Positions 20,013 to 30,500 of a stretch of 64,000 nt of DNA are shown here, one piece after another. The DNA is from G963674835 sp963674835 (GTDB lineage: Bacteria; Planctomycetota; Planctomycetia; Pirellulales; Thermoguttaceae). Where the stretch lies: assembly GCA_963674835.2 (NCBI GenBank), contig CAXXKC010000003.1, positions 3,286,001-3,350,000 on the forward strand, read 5' to 3'. How positions within the stretch are numbered: the stretch's first letter is position 1; each line of letters begins with the position of its first letter. The position numbers and the translations under genes are program-made. A model generated the notes under the pieces. That model saw only the letters and a list, made by a program, of their open reading frames with translations. It did no database searches and was not told the origin of the DNA.

Positions 20013-21383
20013 ATGAAACGCGAAACCAAGCCGTCGTGTTCCGAGTCCTCCCAGCCCTCACGCCGCGAATTCCTCCAGTGGGGCGGCAGGTTGGCCGGCG
20101 CAACCGCCTTGGCCGCCATGGCGATTCCCGCCGTCCACGCCGGCGAGGACAACACCATCCGCTTGGCGCTGATCGGCTCCGGCTCCCGGGGAAGCGGGGC
20201 GGTCGGCAACGCGATCTCGGCCCCCGGTGGCCCAGTTAAGTTGGTGGCCATGGCCGATCTGTTCGCCAATCGCCTGGCCGGCTCGCTCAAAGCCCTCTCC
20301 GGACAATTCGGCGACCACATCGACGTGCCGCCGGAGCGCCAGTTCCTCGGATTCGACGCCTACCGCAAGGCGATCGATTGCCTGCACCCCGGCGATGTCG
20401 CCATGCTGACCACCTATTCCGGCTTCCGCCCCACCCACCTCCAATACGCGGTCGAGAAGGGCGTCAACGTCTTCATGGAAAAGTCGATCGCGCCCGACCC
20501 GGCGGGAATCGGCCAGGTGCTCAAGGCGGCCGAAGCGGCTAAGGCGAAGAACCTCAAGATCTCTACCGGCCTCATGTGCCGCCACTCGTCGGCTCGCCAG
20601 GCGATGATCGACCGCATTCGCGAAGGCGCCCTCGGCCAGGTGCAGTTGGTGCGTGCTTACCGCATGGAATACCGCCCGCCACTGGGGCCCCGCGCCGCCG
20701 GCGATAACGAACTCTACTGGCAGATCCGTGCTCCCGAGCGGTTCCTCTGGGTCTCCGGCGGATACTTCCACGATCGCACCATCCACCTCGTCGACGAAAT
20801 GTGCTGGCTCAAAGACAGCTGGCCCGTCGCGGCCCACGGCGTGGGCGGGCGGAGCACCATCACCAACGATCTCAGCCAGGATCTGGACGCCTACGGCATC
20901 GAGTACACCTTCGCCGACGGAACGAAGGGGCTGGTCGTGGGCCGCTACTTCGAAAACTGCTATCCCCTGTTCTCCACCTTCGTGCACGGAACGAAGTGTG
21001 CCGGGCAGTTTTCCGGAAACATCCACGCACCGACGGTCCAGATGTTCAAAGACCAGCGCATCCAACGCGACAACATCCAGTGGGAGCCGCCCAAGGAACA
21101 GGTATCACCGTACGTCGAGGAATGGCGCGTGCTGCTGGATGCCATCCGCAACGATCGCCCCCATAACGAGGCCAAGCGGTCGGCCTACTCCGATCTGGCG
21201 ACGATCATGGGCCGGACCGCCGTGCATTCAGGCCAGATCGTCACTTGGGACGAAGCCATCGCCTCGGCGTTCGCGTTCTGCCCCAACGTCGCCGGCCTCA
21301 CCCCCGATTCCCCCGCACCCGCGGTGGCCGACGCCCAAGGCCGCTATCCCATCCCGGTCCCCGGCAAGTGGAAGGAACTCTAA
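20013..21383 (+). CDS. Tat-exported Gfo/Idh/MocA oxidoreductase
   Basis: 456 residues. The twin-arginine signal (SRREFLQWGGRLAGATAL) ends near residue 43. The NAD(P)-binding Rossmann fold starts at TIRLALIGSGSRGSGAV. The conserved FMEKSIAPD corresponds to the family EKP block with its catalytic lysine. GYFHDRTIHLVDEMCWLKDSWPVAAHGVGGR contains the family His region. It belongs to the planctomycete-rich exported subgroup that acts on sugars outside the cytoplasm. The ATG is preceded by GGAGAAG. Its substrate cannot be read from sequence, and no hydrolase is directly coupled to it. Confidence 0.93.
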   Translation: MKRETKPSCSESSQPSRREFLQWGGRLAGATALAAMAIPAVHAGEDNTIRLALIGSGSRGSGAVGNAISAPGGPVKLVAMADLFANRLAGSLKALSGQFGDHIDVPPERQFLGFDAYRKAIDCLHPGDVAMLTTYSGFRPTHLQYAVEKGVNVFMEKSIAPDPAGIGQVLKAAEAAKAKNLKISTGLMCRHSSARQAMIDRIREGALGQVQLVRAYRMEYRPPLGPRAAGDNELYWQIRAPERFLWVSGGYFHDRTIHLVDEMCWLKDSWPVAAHGVGGRSTITNDLSQDLDAYGIEYTFADGTKGLVVGRYFENCYPLFSTFVHGTKCAGQFSGNIHAPTVQMFKDQRIQRDNIQWEPPKEQVSPYVEEWRVLLDAIRNDRPHNEAKRSAYSDLATIMGRTAVHSGQIVTWDEAIASAFAFCPNVAGLTPDSPAPAVADAQGRYPIPVPGKWKEL

Positions 21384-21461
21384 CAGAAGCTTCGGAAGGA
21401 TCTTGACTCGCAGTTGTACAGCCGTTCACAAATGTCAGGTTGTTCCCCTGGAGGTCGACCA

Positions 21462-22151
21462 ATGAAGAAGGCATATTTGACGGTAGTGGCGATCGCTCTG
21501 CTCATCGTTGGCCTCGTCCCGATGGGCGAAATCCACGCTGCGACAATCACCTATACGGTTGAGGGCACCGGCCCCATGCAGTTTCCCGGGCCCGTGCCCC
21601 CGCCAGAAGGCTCACCATGGGGCCCGGACGGTTATCCCGGCGACACCGTGGAACTCGCCTCGTTCACAAGCACTCTGGAACTCGCGCCGGGAACTTACTT
21701 CCTGAAGATCAACACGCTGCTCTGGACGGTCGACTACACCTACGCCGGTACCGAGACCGAGTGGGACTATCCCGATCACTGGAGCGAATTGCTCTTCAAC
21801 GTCGATGCGCCGCGCGCGATGCATCTGGGCTCGGCCGATGGCGACCTCGATCAATCCGGCTTTCTCGAGGTCAATTGGGACAACGACTACCTCTCGCTTC
21901 TCGATGGATCGACGACCTCTTTCTTCGTCGACGGCTATCAGATCGATGTCACACCGCTTGCCGCCGCGCGCGACGGCGCTGTCTTTCCTCCGGGACCTCC
22001 CTGGGTCCAACCCGAGCGAGACATCGTCGCTCGCTTCGACATCACCGAGGCTGCCGTCCCCGAGCCATCGTCGTTGGCCCTCGCGTCGCTGTCGGCGCTC
22101 GTGGTCGGTCTCGTCGGCTGGCGTCGCCGTCGTCAGGCTGTCGCCGCGTAA
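21462..22151 (+). CDS. PEP-CTERM anchored secreted protein
   Basis: 229 residues. The signal peptide (KKAYLTVVAIALLIVGLV) ends near IHAA. The C terminus has the complete PEP-CTERM sorting signal: VPEPSSLALASLSALVVGLVGW followed by RRRRQ, recognised by an exosortase. The middle is Pro/Gly- and acidic-rich with beta character and no recognised domain; DGDLDQSG resembles a dockerin-like or calcium-binding loop. GGAGG precedes the ATG. Such proteins usually end up outside the cell or in the extracellular matrix. No exosortase is present in the window. Confidence 0.93.
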   Translation: MKKAYLTVVAIALLIVGLVPMGEIHAATITYTVEGTGPMQFPGPVPPPEGSPWGPDGYPGDTVELASFTSTLELAPGTYFLKINTLLWTVDYTYAGTETEWDYPDHWSELLFNVDAPRAMHLGSADGDLDQSGFLEVNWDNDYLSLLDGSTTSFFVDGYQIDVTPLAAARDGAVFPPGPPWVQPERDIVARFDITEAAVPEPSSLALASLSALVVGLVGWRRRRQAVAA

Positions 22152-22407
22152 CGCTACCATTCAGGCAAATCCCATCTCCCCCTGTGTCCCAGCCCACAGG
22201 CAGGGTCCGACTGCGCCGGATCTGCCGCCTGTATCATAAAGATCGCCGCCCGCACACCCCACGCGCCCGATCGGAGGATCTACCCGGTCGGGCCGCGCTG
22301 TATATCATTCCAGGGGCTCGCCGCGCGCCCACCACACCCAAGCATCGACAACCCCAGCTCCGGCGACGCCCCGTCGAACGCCCGTCTGTCGATCGAAGGC
22401 CCACACC

Positions 22408-23907
22408 ATGCTCGACCTCGTCGATCTCGACAAACAGATTGCTCGCGAAGAGTACGATCGCCTGTTTCCCGAACTCGAACGCCGTCTGGCCGCCGCCCAG
22501 CGGGCTGCCCGCCAAGCCGGTGTCCCCGTGATGGTCGTACTGGAGGGATGGGATTCGGCCGGCAAGGGCTACCTCATCAACCGCATCACCCAGGTGCTCG
22601 ACCCCCGCGGCTTCAAGGTTCACGCCACCAGCGCCCCCAACGAAGACGAACGCCGCCGCCCATGGATGTGGCGCTTCTGGCGCGACGAGCCCGCCGCCGG
22701 CACCGTGGCGATTTTCGATCGCTCTTGGTACGGTCGCGTATTGGTCGAACGTGTCGAAAAACTCGCGCCCAAACGCGCCTGGCGGCAGGCCTACGACGAT
22801 ATCCTCCAGTTCGAGCGCCAACTGGTCAACTCGGGCGTCGTCATCGTCAAGTTCTGGCTGCAAATCTCCAAAGAAGAACAACGCAAACGCTTCCGACGCA
22901 TAGCCCGCGACCCGGCCATCGCCTGGAAGATCGGGCCCGAGGAATGGCGCCAGCACCGCCGGTACAAAGCCTGGACCCGCGCGGTCGAAGACATGCTCCA
23001 GCGGACCGGCTCCGCCCGGTCGCCTTGGACCGTTGTCGAGGCCACTCACCTGCGGTTCGCACGCACCAAGGTCTTCGCCGTGCTCGCCGAGGCGATCGAG
23101 CGCGCCGTGCAGCTTCGAAGCACCACCACCGATGCCCCGCAGCCCATGGCCCCGCCCGCCGACTCGGCGCTGGAGCATCCGACCCTCCTGTCGGGCATCG
23201 ATCTCTCGCAAACCGTCGACCGCCAGCAGTACGACCGCGATCTCGACGCCCTCCAGGAGCGGCTCTTCCACCTCGAACACGAGCTCTACGTCGCCAAGGT
23301 GCCCGCCATCATCGTGTACGAAGGGTGTGACGCAGCCGGCAAGGGCGGAAACATCCGCCGCCTCACGCTCGGCCTCGATCCCCGCGGCTACGAAGTCGTG
23401 CCGATCGCCGCGCCCACCGACGAAGAAAAGGCCCGGCACTACCTCTGGCGATTCTGGAACCACATCCCCAAGACCGGTCACATCACCATCTTCGACCGCT
23501 CCTGGTACGGGCGCGTGCTCGTCGAACGCGTCGAAGGCTTCTGCACGCCCAGAGAGTGGCGCAACGCCTTCAGCGAGATCAACGAGTTCGAGCATCAACT
23601 CGTCGACTTCGGCACGGTCATCGTCAAGTTCTGGCTCCAGATCGACCAGGACGAACAACTGCGCCGCTTCCAGGCCCGCCAGCAGGACCCGGCCAAACAA
23701 TGGAAGATCACCGAAGAAGACTTCCGCAATCGCCAGAAATGGCCCCAATACGAGCTGGCCATCACCGAGATGCTCCAACGCACCAGCACGCGCTACGCTC
23801 CTTGGACGATCCTCGAAGCCAACTGCAAACGCTTCGCGCGTCTCAAAGCCCTCCGCACCGTCGCCCAAGCCCTCGAAAAAGCCCTCCGCAACCGCCCCCG
23901 CCGCTGA
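22408..23907 (+). CDS. pap: Polyphosphate:AMP phosphotransferase (two-domain PPK2)
   Basis: 499 residues made of two tandem PPK2 domains, about 1-235 and 260-499. Each has a Walker A loop (GWDSAGKG and GCDAAGKG) and a Walker B/lid stretch (FDRSWYGRVLVERVE in both). The two-domain form is the class II type that phosphorylates AMP to ADP with polyphosphate, in the cytoplasm. Both nucleotide-binding loops look intact. The first ATG matches the domain start. It stands alone between the PEP-CTERM gene and a sulfatase. PPK2 class assignment is from domain number and motifs. Confidence 0.94.
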   Translation: MLDLVDLDKQIAREEYDRLFPELERRLAAAQRAARQAGVPVMVVLEGWDSAGKGYLINRITQVLDPRGFKVHATSAPNEDERRRPWMWRFWRDEPAAGTVAIFDRSWYGRVLVERVEKLAPKRAWRQAYDDILQFERQLVNSGVVIVKFWLQISKEEQRKRFRRIARDPAIAWKIGPEEWRQHRRYKAWTRAVEDMLQRTGSARSPWTVVEATHLRFARTKVFAVLAEAIERAVQLRSTTTDAPQPMAPPADSALEHPTLLSGIDLSQTVDRQQYDRDLDALQERLFHLEHELYVAKVPAIIVYEGCDAAGKGGNIRRLTLGLDPRGYEVVPIAAPTDEEKARHYLWRFWNHIPKTGHITIFDRSWYGRVLVERVEGFCTPREWRNAFSEINEFEHQLVDFGTVIVKFWLQIDQDEQLRRFQARQQDPAKQWKITEEDFRNRQKWPQYELAITEMLQRTSTRYAPWTILEANCKRFARLKALRTVAQALEKALRNRPRR

Positions 23908-24062
23908 ACCTCGACGCGAACCGCGGCCTCTTGGCCTTCTCCCAAAGCAGCGCCTTCCGGCGAATTCTTCTGCTGGGCCTCACCATGTCCTCGGCCCGCG
24001 AGTCTTGACAGACGCCCGTCGCTGGGAAATCATGGCACTTGGCGCCAAACAGCGAGGTCCTC

Positions 24063-25847
24063 ATGATATCATCACGGCAAACCATCACCATCTTCGTTCT
24101 GGCTAGTCTGTGCGCGCTGGCGGCCACGCCGAGCCAGGCCGTCCCGCGCGACGAGCGTCCCAACATCGTGCTCATCGTGGTTGACGACATGGGATTCTCC
24201 GATCTCGGGTGCTACGGCGGAGAAATCGACACGCCCAACCTCGACCGGCTGGCTCGCCGCGGCCTGCGATACACGTCGTGCTACAACGCCTCGCGGTGCT
24301 GCCCCAGTCGTGCCAGCCTGCTGACCGGGCTCTATCCGCACAAAACGGGCATGGGCTTCATGGCGGGGCGCGATACGGGCAAACCAAGCTACCGCGGCGA
24401 CCTCAACCGCCAATGCATGACGATCGCCGAAGTGCTCCGCACCCACGGATACGCCACGTACATGGCCGGCAAGTGGCACGTCTGTGGCGACTTCACCCCC
24501 AAAGGCCCAACATACAATTGGCCTCGGCAGCGCGGCTTCGACCGCTTCTTCGGAACCCTGATCGGCGTGGGCAGCTATTGGGACCCGCTCTGGCTGTTCG
24601 AGGAAAACCAGCCCGTCAGCCCCACGGGCGACTTCTACTACACCGAGGCCATCACCGCCAGGACCATCCAGTACATTCGTCAGTGCCCGGCCGACAAGCC
24701 GTTGTTCTGCTACGTGGCCTACACGGCGCCCCACTTCCCGCTGCATGCGCGAGAAGAGGTGATCCGCAAATACCGCGGTCGCTTCGCCGAGGGCTGGGAC
24801 CGGCTGCGAACAGAGCGTCGCCAGCGACTGGTCGAGATGGGGATCATCCGTCCCGAGTGGCAGAACTCGCCGCGCGACCCGGCAGTCTCCACCTGGGAAC
24901 GGGCCGAACACAAGGTCTGGCAACAAAGCCGCATGGAAGCCTACGCCGCCGCGGTCGACCATGTCGACCAGGGCGTCGGGGCCATTGTCGATGCCTTGAC
25001 CAAGAACGATCGGCTCGACAACACGGTCATCGTCTTTCTCTCCGACAACGGTGGCGAGGCGATCGAACATCCCGACGGCATGGTCGGATCGACCGGCAAG
25101 CCTTGGGCCTTGTTGCGCTACGTGCCGCTGTTCACACGCGACGGCGAGCCTGTCATCGCCGGCGACATCCCGGGCATTCGTCCCGGCCCGGCGACGACCT
25201 ACGCCGGATGCGGCGCCGCATGGGCCAATCTCAGCAACACGCCGTTTCGCAAGTTCAAGACGTTCGTTCACGAAGGGGGCATTTCCACGCCGCTGATCGT
25301 CCATTGGCCCGACCGCATCCACGCCGGCGGCCAGTTGCGGCGTCAGGTGGTCCATGTCGTCGATTTTCTGCCGACCTTCGTCGAGCTGGCCGGCGCCGAA
25401 TATCCGGCCACCTATCGCAACCAAACGCTCAAGCCGCTCGACGGCCTCAGCATCGTGCCCACGTTCGACAACCGCGATTTGCCGCCGCGGACGCTCTTCT
25501 GGGAGCATTCAGGCAACCGGGCCGTCCGCGATGGGCAATGGAAACTGGTCGCCGTCAACGATCGGCCTTGGGAGCTTTACGACATGCAGGCCGATCGCAC
25601 GGAAACGCACGATCTGGCCGCCGACCATCCCGACGTGGTCGCCCGTCTCGTGCGGCTATACGACGACTGGGCACGCAAGGACGGCGTGATTCCCTTCGAC
25701 GAGCTAAAGATCCCCTTCATCCCGCCGGACGACAACCCCCTGTCTCGCTCAACAGACGAAATCGAAGCATACCTGCGTCAACTAGACGCCCGTGGCATCA
25801 AGCCACCGTTTGCCGAAAAGTGGCGAGAGAAGCACGAAGGTCTTTGA
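24063..25847 (+). CDS. Secreted arylsulfatase (S1_4 type)
   Basis: 594 residues. The signal peptide (RQTITIFVLASLCALAATPS) ends near residue 27. The core begins RPNIVLIVVDDMGFSDLGCYGGEIDTPNLD, and the catalytic CCPSR is at 79-83 with Cys79 as the likely formylglycine. AGKWHVCGD and FLSDNGGEAIEH carry further active-site and metal residues. The C-terminal subdomain (QWKLVAVNDRPWELYDMQADRTE) is the usual four-stranded sheet. The ATG is preceded by GAGGT; a TTG eight codons upstream is less likely. It is a single gene with no coupled partner. Confidence 0.94.
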   Translation: MISSRQTITIFVLASLCALAATPSQAVPRDERPNIVLIVVDDMGFSDLGCYGGEIDTPNLDRLARRGLRYTSCYNASRCCPSRASLLTGLYPHKTGMGFMAGRDTGKPSYRGDLNRQCMTIAEVLRTHGYATYMAGKWHVCGDFTPKGPTYNWPRQRGFDRFFGTLIGVGSYWDPLWLFEENQPVSPTGDFYYTEAITARTIQYIRQCPADKPLFCYVAYTAPHFPLHAREEVIRKYRGRFAEGWDRLRTERRQRLVEMGIIRPEWQNSPRDPAVSTWERAEHKVWQQSRMEAYAAAVDHVDQGVGAIVDALTKNDRLDNTVIVFLSDNGGEAIEHPDGMVGSTGKPWALLRYVPLFTRDGEPVIAGDIPGIRPGPATTYAGCGAAWANLSNTPFRKFKTFVHEGGISTPLIVHWPDRIHAGGQLRRQVVHVVDFLPTFVELAGAEYPATYRNQTLKPLDGLSIVPTFDNRDLPPRTLFWEHSGNRAVRDGQWKLVAVNDRPWELYDMQADRTETHDLAADHPDVVARLVRLYDDWARKDGVIPFDELKIPFIPPDDNPLSRSTDEIEAYLRQLDARGIKPPFAEKWREKHEGL

Positions 25848-25890
25848 AGACCCGAGGAATCGAAACGGAGGAATCGAAACCGGGACACAG

Positions 25891-25957
25891 CTAGTGCTTT
25901 GTCGAAGCCAAAAACAGTGGCACTCAACCCCAAAATCAAGACTTGACGGAGCACTAG
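25891..25957. repeat. 67-bp palindrome-ended element
   Basis: Begins CTAGTGCTTTGTCGAAG and ends with the near complement, which reads CTAGTGCTCCGTCAAG on the other strand. The arms match at all but three of about 16 positions, and the middle is unique. It supplies the stop codon of the transposase remnant on the minus strand. It could be a second miniature element family or a leftover IS end. Only one copy was seen. Confidence 0.6.
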
Positions 25958-26193
25958 TCCTTTGGAGCGACAGCCTTGGGGCGACCTTCGCGGCGCAACG
26001 TGTGCAGCAGACACCAGGCCAGAATCCGCAAGGGGTGTCGCTCCTGCGCCTCAACCCTGATCCGCTCGAACGCTTCGTAGCCTGTCTGCTTGCGAAACAG
26101 CGGCAGCCCTGCCACCGTCCGATTCAGAACGTGATAGACGAACCCGCCAGGCGTCACTCTCGCTCGCCTACGGCCGGTCGAAAATCGCATCAC
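25954..26193 (-). pseudogene. REP-associated tyrosine transposase (RAYT) with internal deletion
   Basis: 79 residues. The start RARVTPGGFVYHVLNRTVAGLP is the opening of Y1/RAYT transposases, and HPLRILAWCL normally continues into MPNHWHLVLWP, which carries the metal-binding HxH. Here it jumps straight to LHTLRREGRPKAVAPKD, which resembles the GRPKK-like tail of these proteins. The catalytic core, including the nucleophilic Tyr, has thus been lost while the frame was kept. Full-length members are about 200-300 residues. It lies next to the 67-bp palindrome and should be inactive. Confidence 0.8.
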
Positions 26194-26287
26194 AGCTCAA
26201 CCCACCTTGTCAATACTAGCTGCGTGCCCTCCCCGATACAGATTCTCGTCCCGCGCCCCGTATCCTGTCGGATCTGGAATTCCCGGT

Positions 26288-26980
26288 TCACGTTTCCCCG
26301 GGACTCCTCGCGCTCGCGCCGCTATTACGAAGCAATTCAACGATCTCGCCGTTCTCCACACGAAGAGCGAAATCGAGCGGCCTCAGGCCAGCGTCGGTTT
26401 GCGAGTTCACCTCTGCCCCTGCACCTAACAATTCCGCAACGACTTCTGCATGCTCCTCGACGACCGCATTCAGCAGTGGCGTGTGCATGTCGTCATCCCT
26501 TGCGTTGGCGTTCGCTCCATGCTCCAATAGCGCCTTCGTGATAGCTAAGTTCCCTTCGTTGGCTGCCAAGTGAAGCGGTGTCTGGCCAACCGAATCAGCA
26601 AGGTTTACATCTCCTCCTCTGTTTAGGTAGATCGCCACCAAGTCAGCACGATTGCGATAGACAGCGAAATGGAGAGGCGACCAGCCGTCATTCCGCTGGG
26701 TATTGAGCGATGCTCCGTGATTGAGCAGCGCCTCCGCAGCCGCCACCGTCTCTGCAAAATGCAGAGGCGTATTGCCTCGCGCATCACGACCCGTTACGTC
26801 CGCGCCCGCTTGAATCAGCAGCGACACTACTTCAGCCGACGTCGCTGAGAACAAAGGTCCTTGCCCCTTGTCGTCAAGGACGGTTACCAATGACGGGGTC
26901 TGTTGTAAGGCCTTCCGCACATAGTCTAGGTCGTTGCGACGAATGGCGCTAACAAAGCGCTTTACTTGTGGTACGCCCAT
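26288..26980 (-). CDS. Ankyrin-repeat protein
   Basis: 230 residues, no signal peptide or membrane segment. At least five ankyrin repeats are clear, for example RGNTPLHFAETVAAAEALLNHGA, DGWSPLHFAVYRNRADLVAIY and VGQTPLHLAANEGNLAITKALLEHGAN. The first 35 residues form a capping helix pair (VKRFVSAIRRNDLDYVRKAL). It should bind another protein in the cytoplasm; the partner is unknown. The base composition looks less GC-rich than that of its neighbours, consistent with transfer. The sequence upstream is an unassigned 570-bp stretch with small membrane-like frames on the same strand. Confidence 0.92.
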   Translation of the reverse strand: MGVPQVKRFVSAIRRNDLDYVRKALQQTPSLVTVLDDKGQGPLFSATSAEVVSLLIQAGADVTGRDARGNTPLHFAETVAAAEALLNHGASLNTQRNDGWSPLHFAVYRNRADLVAIYLNRGGDVNLADSVGQTPLHLAANEGNLAITKALLEHGANANARDDDMHTPLLNAVVEEHAEVVAELLGAGAEVNSQTDAGLRPLDFALRVENGEIVELLRNSGASARSPGET

Positions 26981-27107
26981 TCATCAAGTCTCGATTCAGG
27001 TGATTCTCATGTCGTACCCGCTGGGATAGCAAACCGCCGAGATCGATAGCCACCAGTCTGCGCAATGATGCTGGGCATGGGAGACGCGCGCCTTTATTCA
27101 ATGATGA

Positions 27108-27260
27108 TTACCTGCCGACTGCTGACCGATACGCAACTTCGGGTTCGCCTTCTCGAATTGTACCGATGAGGATAGGGGGTGTGGCGAAGAATAACATCAG
27201 TGGCATTATCGCCACCAGTACAATTACCGACAACATGAACCTGGCGATGGCTTCAATCAT
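27108..27260 (-). CDS. Possible 50-residue single-span membrane protein
   Basis: A short frame reads MIEAIARFMLSVIVLVA and continues through a strongly hydrophobic stretch to LFFATPPILIGTIRE and a polar tail ending at TAA. One membrane span is evident. There is no clear ribosome-binding site, and no family is recognised. It lies on the same strand upstream of the ankyrin gene, in an otherwise empty gap, which also holds a second hydrophobic micro-frame. Confidence 0.35.
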   Translation of the reverse strand: MIEAIARFMLSVIVLVAIMPLMLFFATPPILIGTIREGEPEVAYRSAVGR

Positions 27261-27374
27261 GGTGAACCCGCTGCGCTGGAGCGGAGCCGCAGTCTATGAA
27301 TCAGTGAATCTCAAAAGTCTGGCGCCAGGTAAGGACTGCTGGACATGCCAGCATTGCCACCCGCTCGGGCAGAC

Positions 27375-27503
27375 CTACTGGCTAATCGCATTCCGAAGCA
27401 GTCTTATAAGAGGGAGAATGAGAGCGCACGCCACCCCGACCAGGAACGGGAGCAACACAAGAATCAACGCCCAACCCGGTGATCCAAGTGCTCTCTTCTT
27501 CAT
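27375..27503 (-). CDS. Possible 42-residue membrane protein
   Basis: Starts MKKRALGSPGWALILVLLPF and continues through a hydrophobic span to RLLRNAISQ: a positively charged start, one membrane span and a basic end. No good ribosome-binding site is visible, and the frame is open further upstream. It could be a real small protein or chance. Apart from it and the frame at 27108-27260, nothing else was recognised in 26981-27553. Confidence 0.35.
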   Translation of the reverse strand: MKKRALGSPGWALILVLLPFLVGVACALILPLIRLLRNAISQ

Positions 27504-27553
27504 AGTGCGCCGCTGGCTCCCAAAGTGGCTATGCCAGAATCGAAACGAAATCT

Positions 27554-30500
27554 CTACTGTATCTCCGGCATCCCCACCACCTCGCCACGGCGCATCCGTT
27601 CCTGATCGGTGGGCAGATTGACGCCGTAGAAAATGCCGTTCAAGTCGATCCACAGCGCCAGACGCCGCAACTCGTCCGCGCTGAATTTCACCCCTTCGTG
27701 GCCGTCCCGCAGCAGCTTCATCAGCCGGCTGCCACGCGCGCCGTATAGGCCGCCCGGCGGCGTCATCTGGATCTGGTTTCGGCCACCGAACCGCGGCACG
27801 AGGTACTTCGCCGCGTTGTCCGGGTTCGTGCCCGAATGCCAGAACGCCTGGCCGTCCTGCATCAGCGCCATGTACGATCGGCTAAAGGCTCCCGCGGGCG
27901 CGCCGCTCAGATCGATCTTCCCGTCCGTCTTCTCGCCGCCGTGACAGCGGACACAGTGCTGGTCGAGCACCGGCTGGACGACCTCCACGTAACTGAACGG
28001 ACGGCCATCCCACGGTCCCGGCTCGATCCTCGACGCCGGACGTCGCAGCGCTGCCAGCCCGGCCGGCGGCGACACCGGCGCGGTCATCTTGTGCTCATGA
28101 CACCCCACGCACGCCACCTTCTCGCCGGGCTGCACGTACGTCAGCGAACGCATCGTCTGATAGGCACACCCTTCGGCATCCAACGCCTGGAACAGGACCG
28201 GCTTGCCAGCGGGAACCAGGAACCGTGCCGAACCGTCTCGCTCGACAGGCACCGTTCCCAACACGGCCCGACCGTTCTCCTCGCCGGCCATGCCGATCGG
28301 CGGATGGTTGGCGATGTTCGTCGTCTTGGGAAAGATCTGGACGATCCGCAGCTCCTTGATCTGCCCCCGAGGAACGTCGCCCAGTCCTTGATACACGTCG
28401 GCCACGACCATTTCCCCGTAGACCGGCTCGCCGTCCTTGGCCGGATTCGTGCGAGTTCCGCCCTTGTCGGCGAAGCCCTCTTCCGCCGTTGCGCTCGGCA
28501 GCACGGGCGGAACTGGCCGCGGTCGAAGCGGGCAAGGATTCGTGCTCCCGATGTGCGGATCGCGGTACAGCAGCTCACGGTTGCCCCAGCGGTCCAACAG
28601 GCAGATTCCCAACGCATGGGCCAAATTCGCGCCCGGCTCCCAGACCAGCGGATAGGGACTGTAGCCGACCAGGTAGAAGTCCTCCGACAACGGCCACGGA
28701 GCCGTGTAATACTCGCGAATGTCGCGGGTCTCCGCTTCCGGGAACGGTATCTCCGGCGTGATCCGCTCCAGCGCCGACGCGCCATCCGCCGCCACGCTCG
28801 GATCGACAATCGTGATAGGTCCGCCGGCGATCGAGTGATGCGCCGAAGCCGTGAAGATGATCTTGCTACTGCCAGGAATCGGCTGCAGTTGGAACGTGCA
28901 GTGCGGCGACGCCGTGGCGTTCCCCCACAGAGCGACCGGATTCGTTCCGTCGGGCCGCGAAGCCCACAGGTTCTGGTGCGTCACCGCATCCCGGTCGATG
29001 TAGTCCCACCGCGCGTAAAGGATGTGGCCGGTGTTCGAGACGGCCGGAAACCACTCGTTCGTATCGTGAACCGACAGCGTGCGGACGTTCGAGCCGTCGC
29101 CGTTCATGCGGTGCAGCGTGTACACGTCCCAACGCGTGCTGAACTGGCCGCCAAAACAACGGGCGTACCCTCTGCGGCGCGTCGACATGAAGGCGATACC
29201 CCCGTCCGGCAGATAGCACGGCATCAGGTCATCGAACGGCCCGTCCGTCAGTTGCCTCAGCCCCTTCCCGTCCACACCCACTTCGTACACATGATAGTAG
29301 TTGCGGTCCGACGCGTCCTCGTTGCTCACCTCGCCGGGCTGCAGCGGCCCGTTCGGACACTGAACGTACGAAAACACGATTCGCCGACCGTCATACGACA
29401 GCCGTGGTTCCAGCACACAGCCCGTCTGTAGCCGCCCGTCCAGAATGTCGCGGCAGCGAAGCGAGCGGCCCGGTTCCTCCAGCACAAACAGCCCGCCACC
29501 CGGCCGCGCCCGCCAGCCGTAGTACTGCATCACGAGATGGCTGTACGACGTCGGCACGCGCTTACAAAACAGCAACTGGCCGAAATCCAGCAACGGATTG
29601 GCCAGCGCAATCTCGCGCTTGAGCAACCGCAACTTCACATACGCAGCCACCGGATCGGCCTCGCCCGATTCAGCCTGTTGGGCAAGCCGTTCGAGCCGTT
29701 GGGCCAACTCGTCCAGCCGGGGCGAGCCATGCTTGGCCCGCAATTGCCCAAGCAGCCCGCGAGTCTTTTCCACTTGCTTGCCAATGGCCGCTGCGTAGGT
29801 CTCGGGCCGCAAAAGCTCGATGCCGTCCTGCCGCTGCCAATCCTGCTGAATCATCGCCCAGAAGTCGAGCTCGGGGATGCCTGCTTGACGGGCGGCCGTC
29901 TGCAGCGCAACGACGGGCAAGTCGGGCGCTGCGGCCGACGTCCCAACCGCGCCGCCAGATCCAGACACCCAACGAGCCAGCGTCTGCAGTCCCGCCTGCG
30001 ACGTGCCGGAATAGGGCCCCAGCGCCACCCGGCTGAGCCGCCGCGCTTCTGCCGGCAACGACGTGGCGGCGTCCCCTTTGCCAGTCTCCACGATCAGGCG
30101 GACCGCAAGTTTTCCGTCCTTCGCCAGGTTCGCCTGCAGCCGCCAGGGCAGCCCGGTCTCGAAAGCCAGCACCGCGCCCGACGCGTCTTGCCCGTCGGCC
30201 AGCACCGCACAGGGTTGCGCCGAAGCGTTGGTCAGAACGACCTCCTGCCCAGCCGCCAGCGGTTTCTCACACAAGGCCCAAGCGGCGTTGAACCAGACCA
30301 GCCGCGGCATGCCCGGCGCGGCGGGACCGTCGGCCGGCATTTCGTAGGACCAGCCGCCGGCACCCTGCTTCTTCGCAGCGAACGCAGCCGACGCCTGAAA
30401 CTTCTGCCCGTCGGCATAGGCGATCACCGGATCCCAGTGGGTCGTGTCGCAAGTGATCGTCCCCCGCTTGTCCACGAAAAAACGAAGCGTGTCGCCTTTC

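Noticed and set aside
27166..27621. 151-codon plus-strand frame
   Set aside because: It overlaps the end of the diheme gene, has no ribosome-binding site and looks like random composition.
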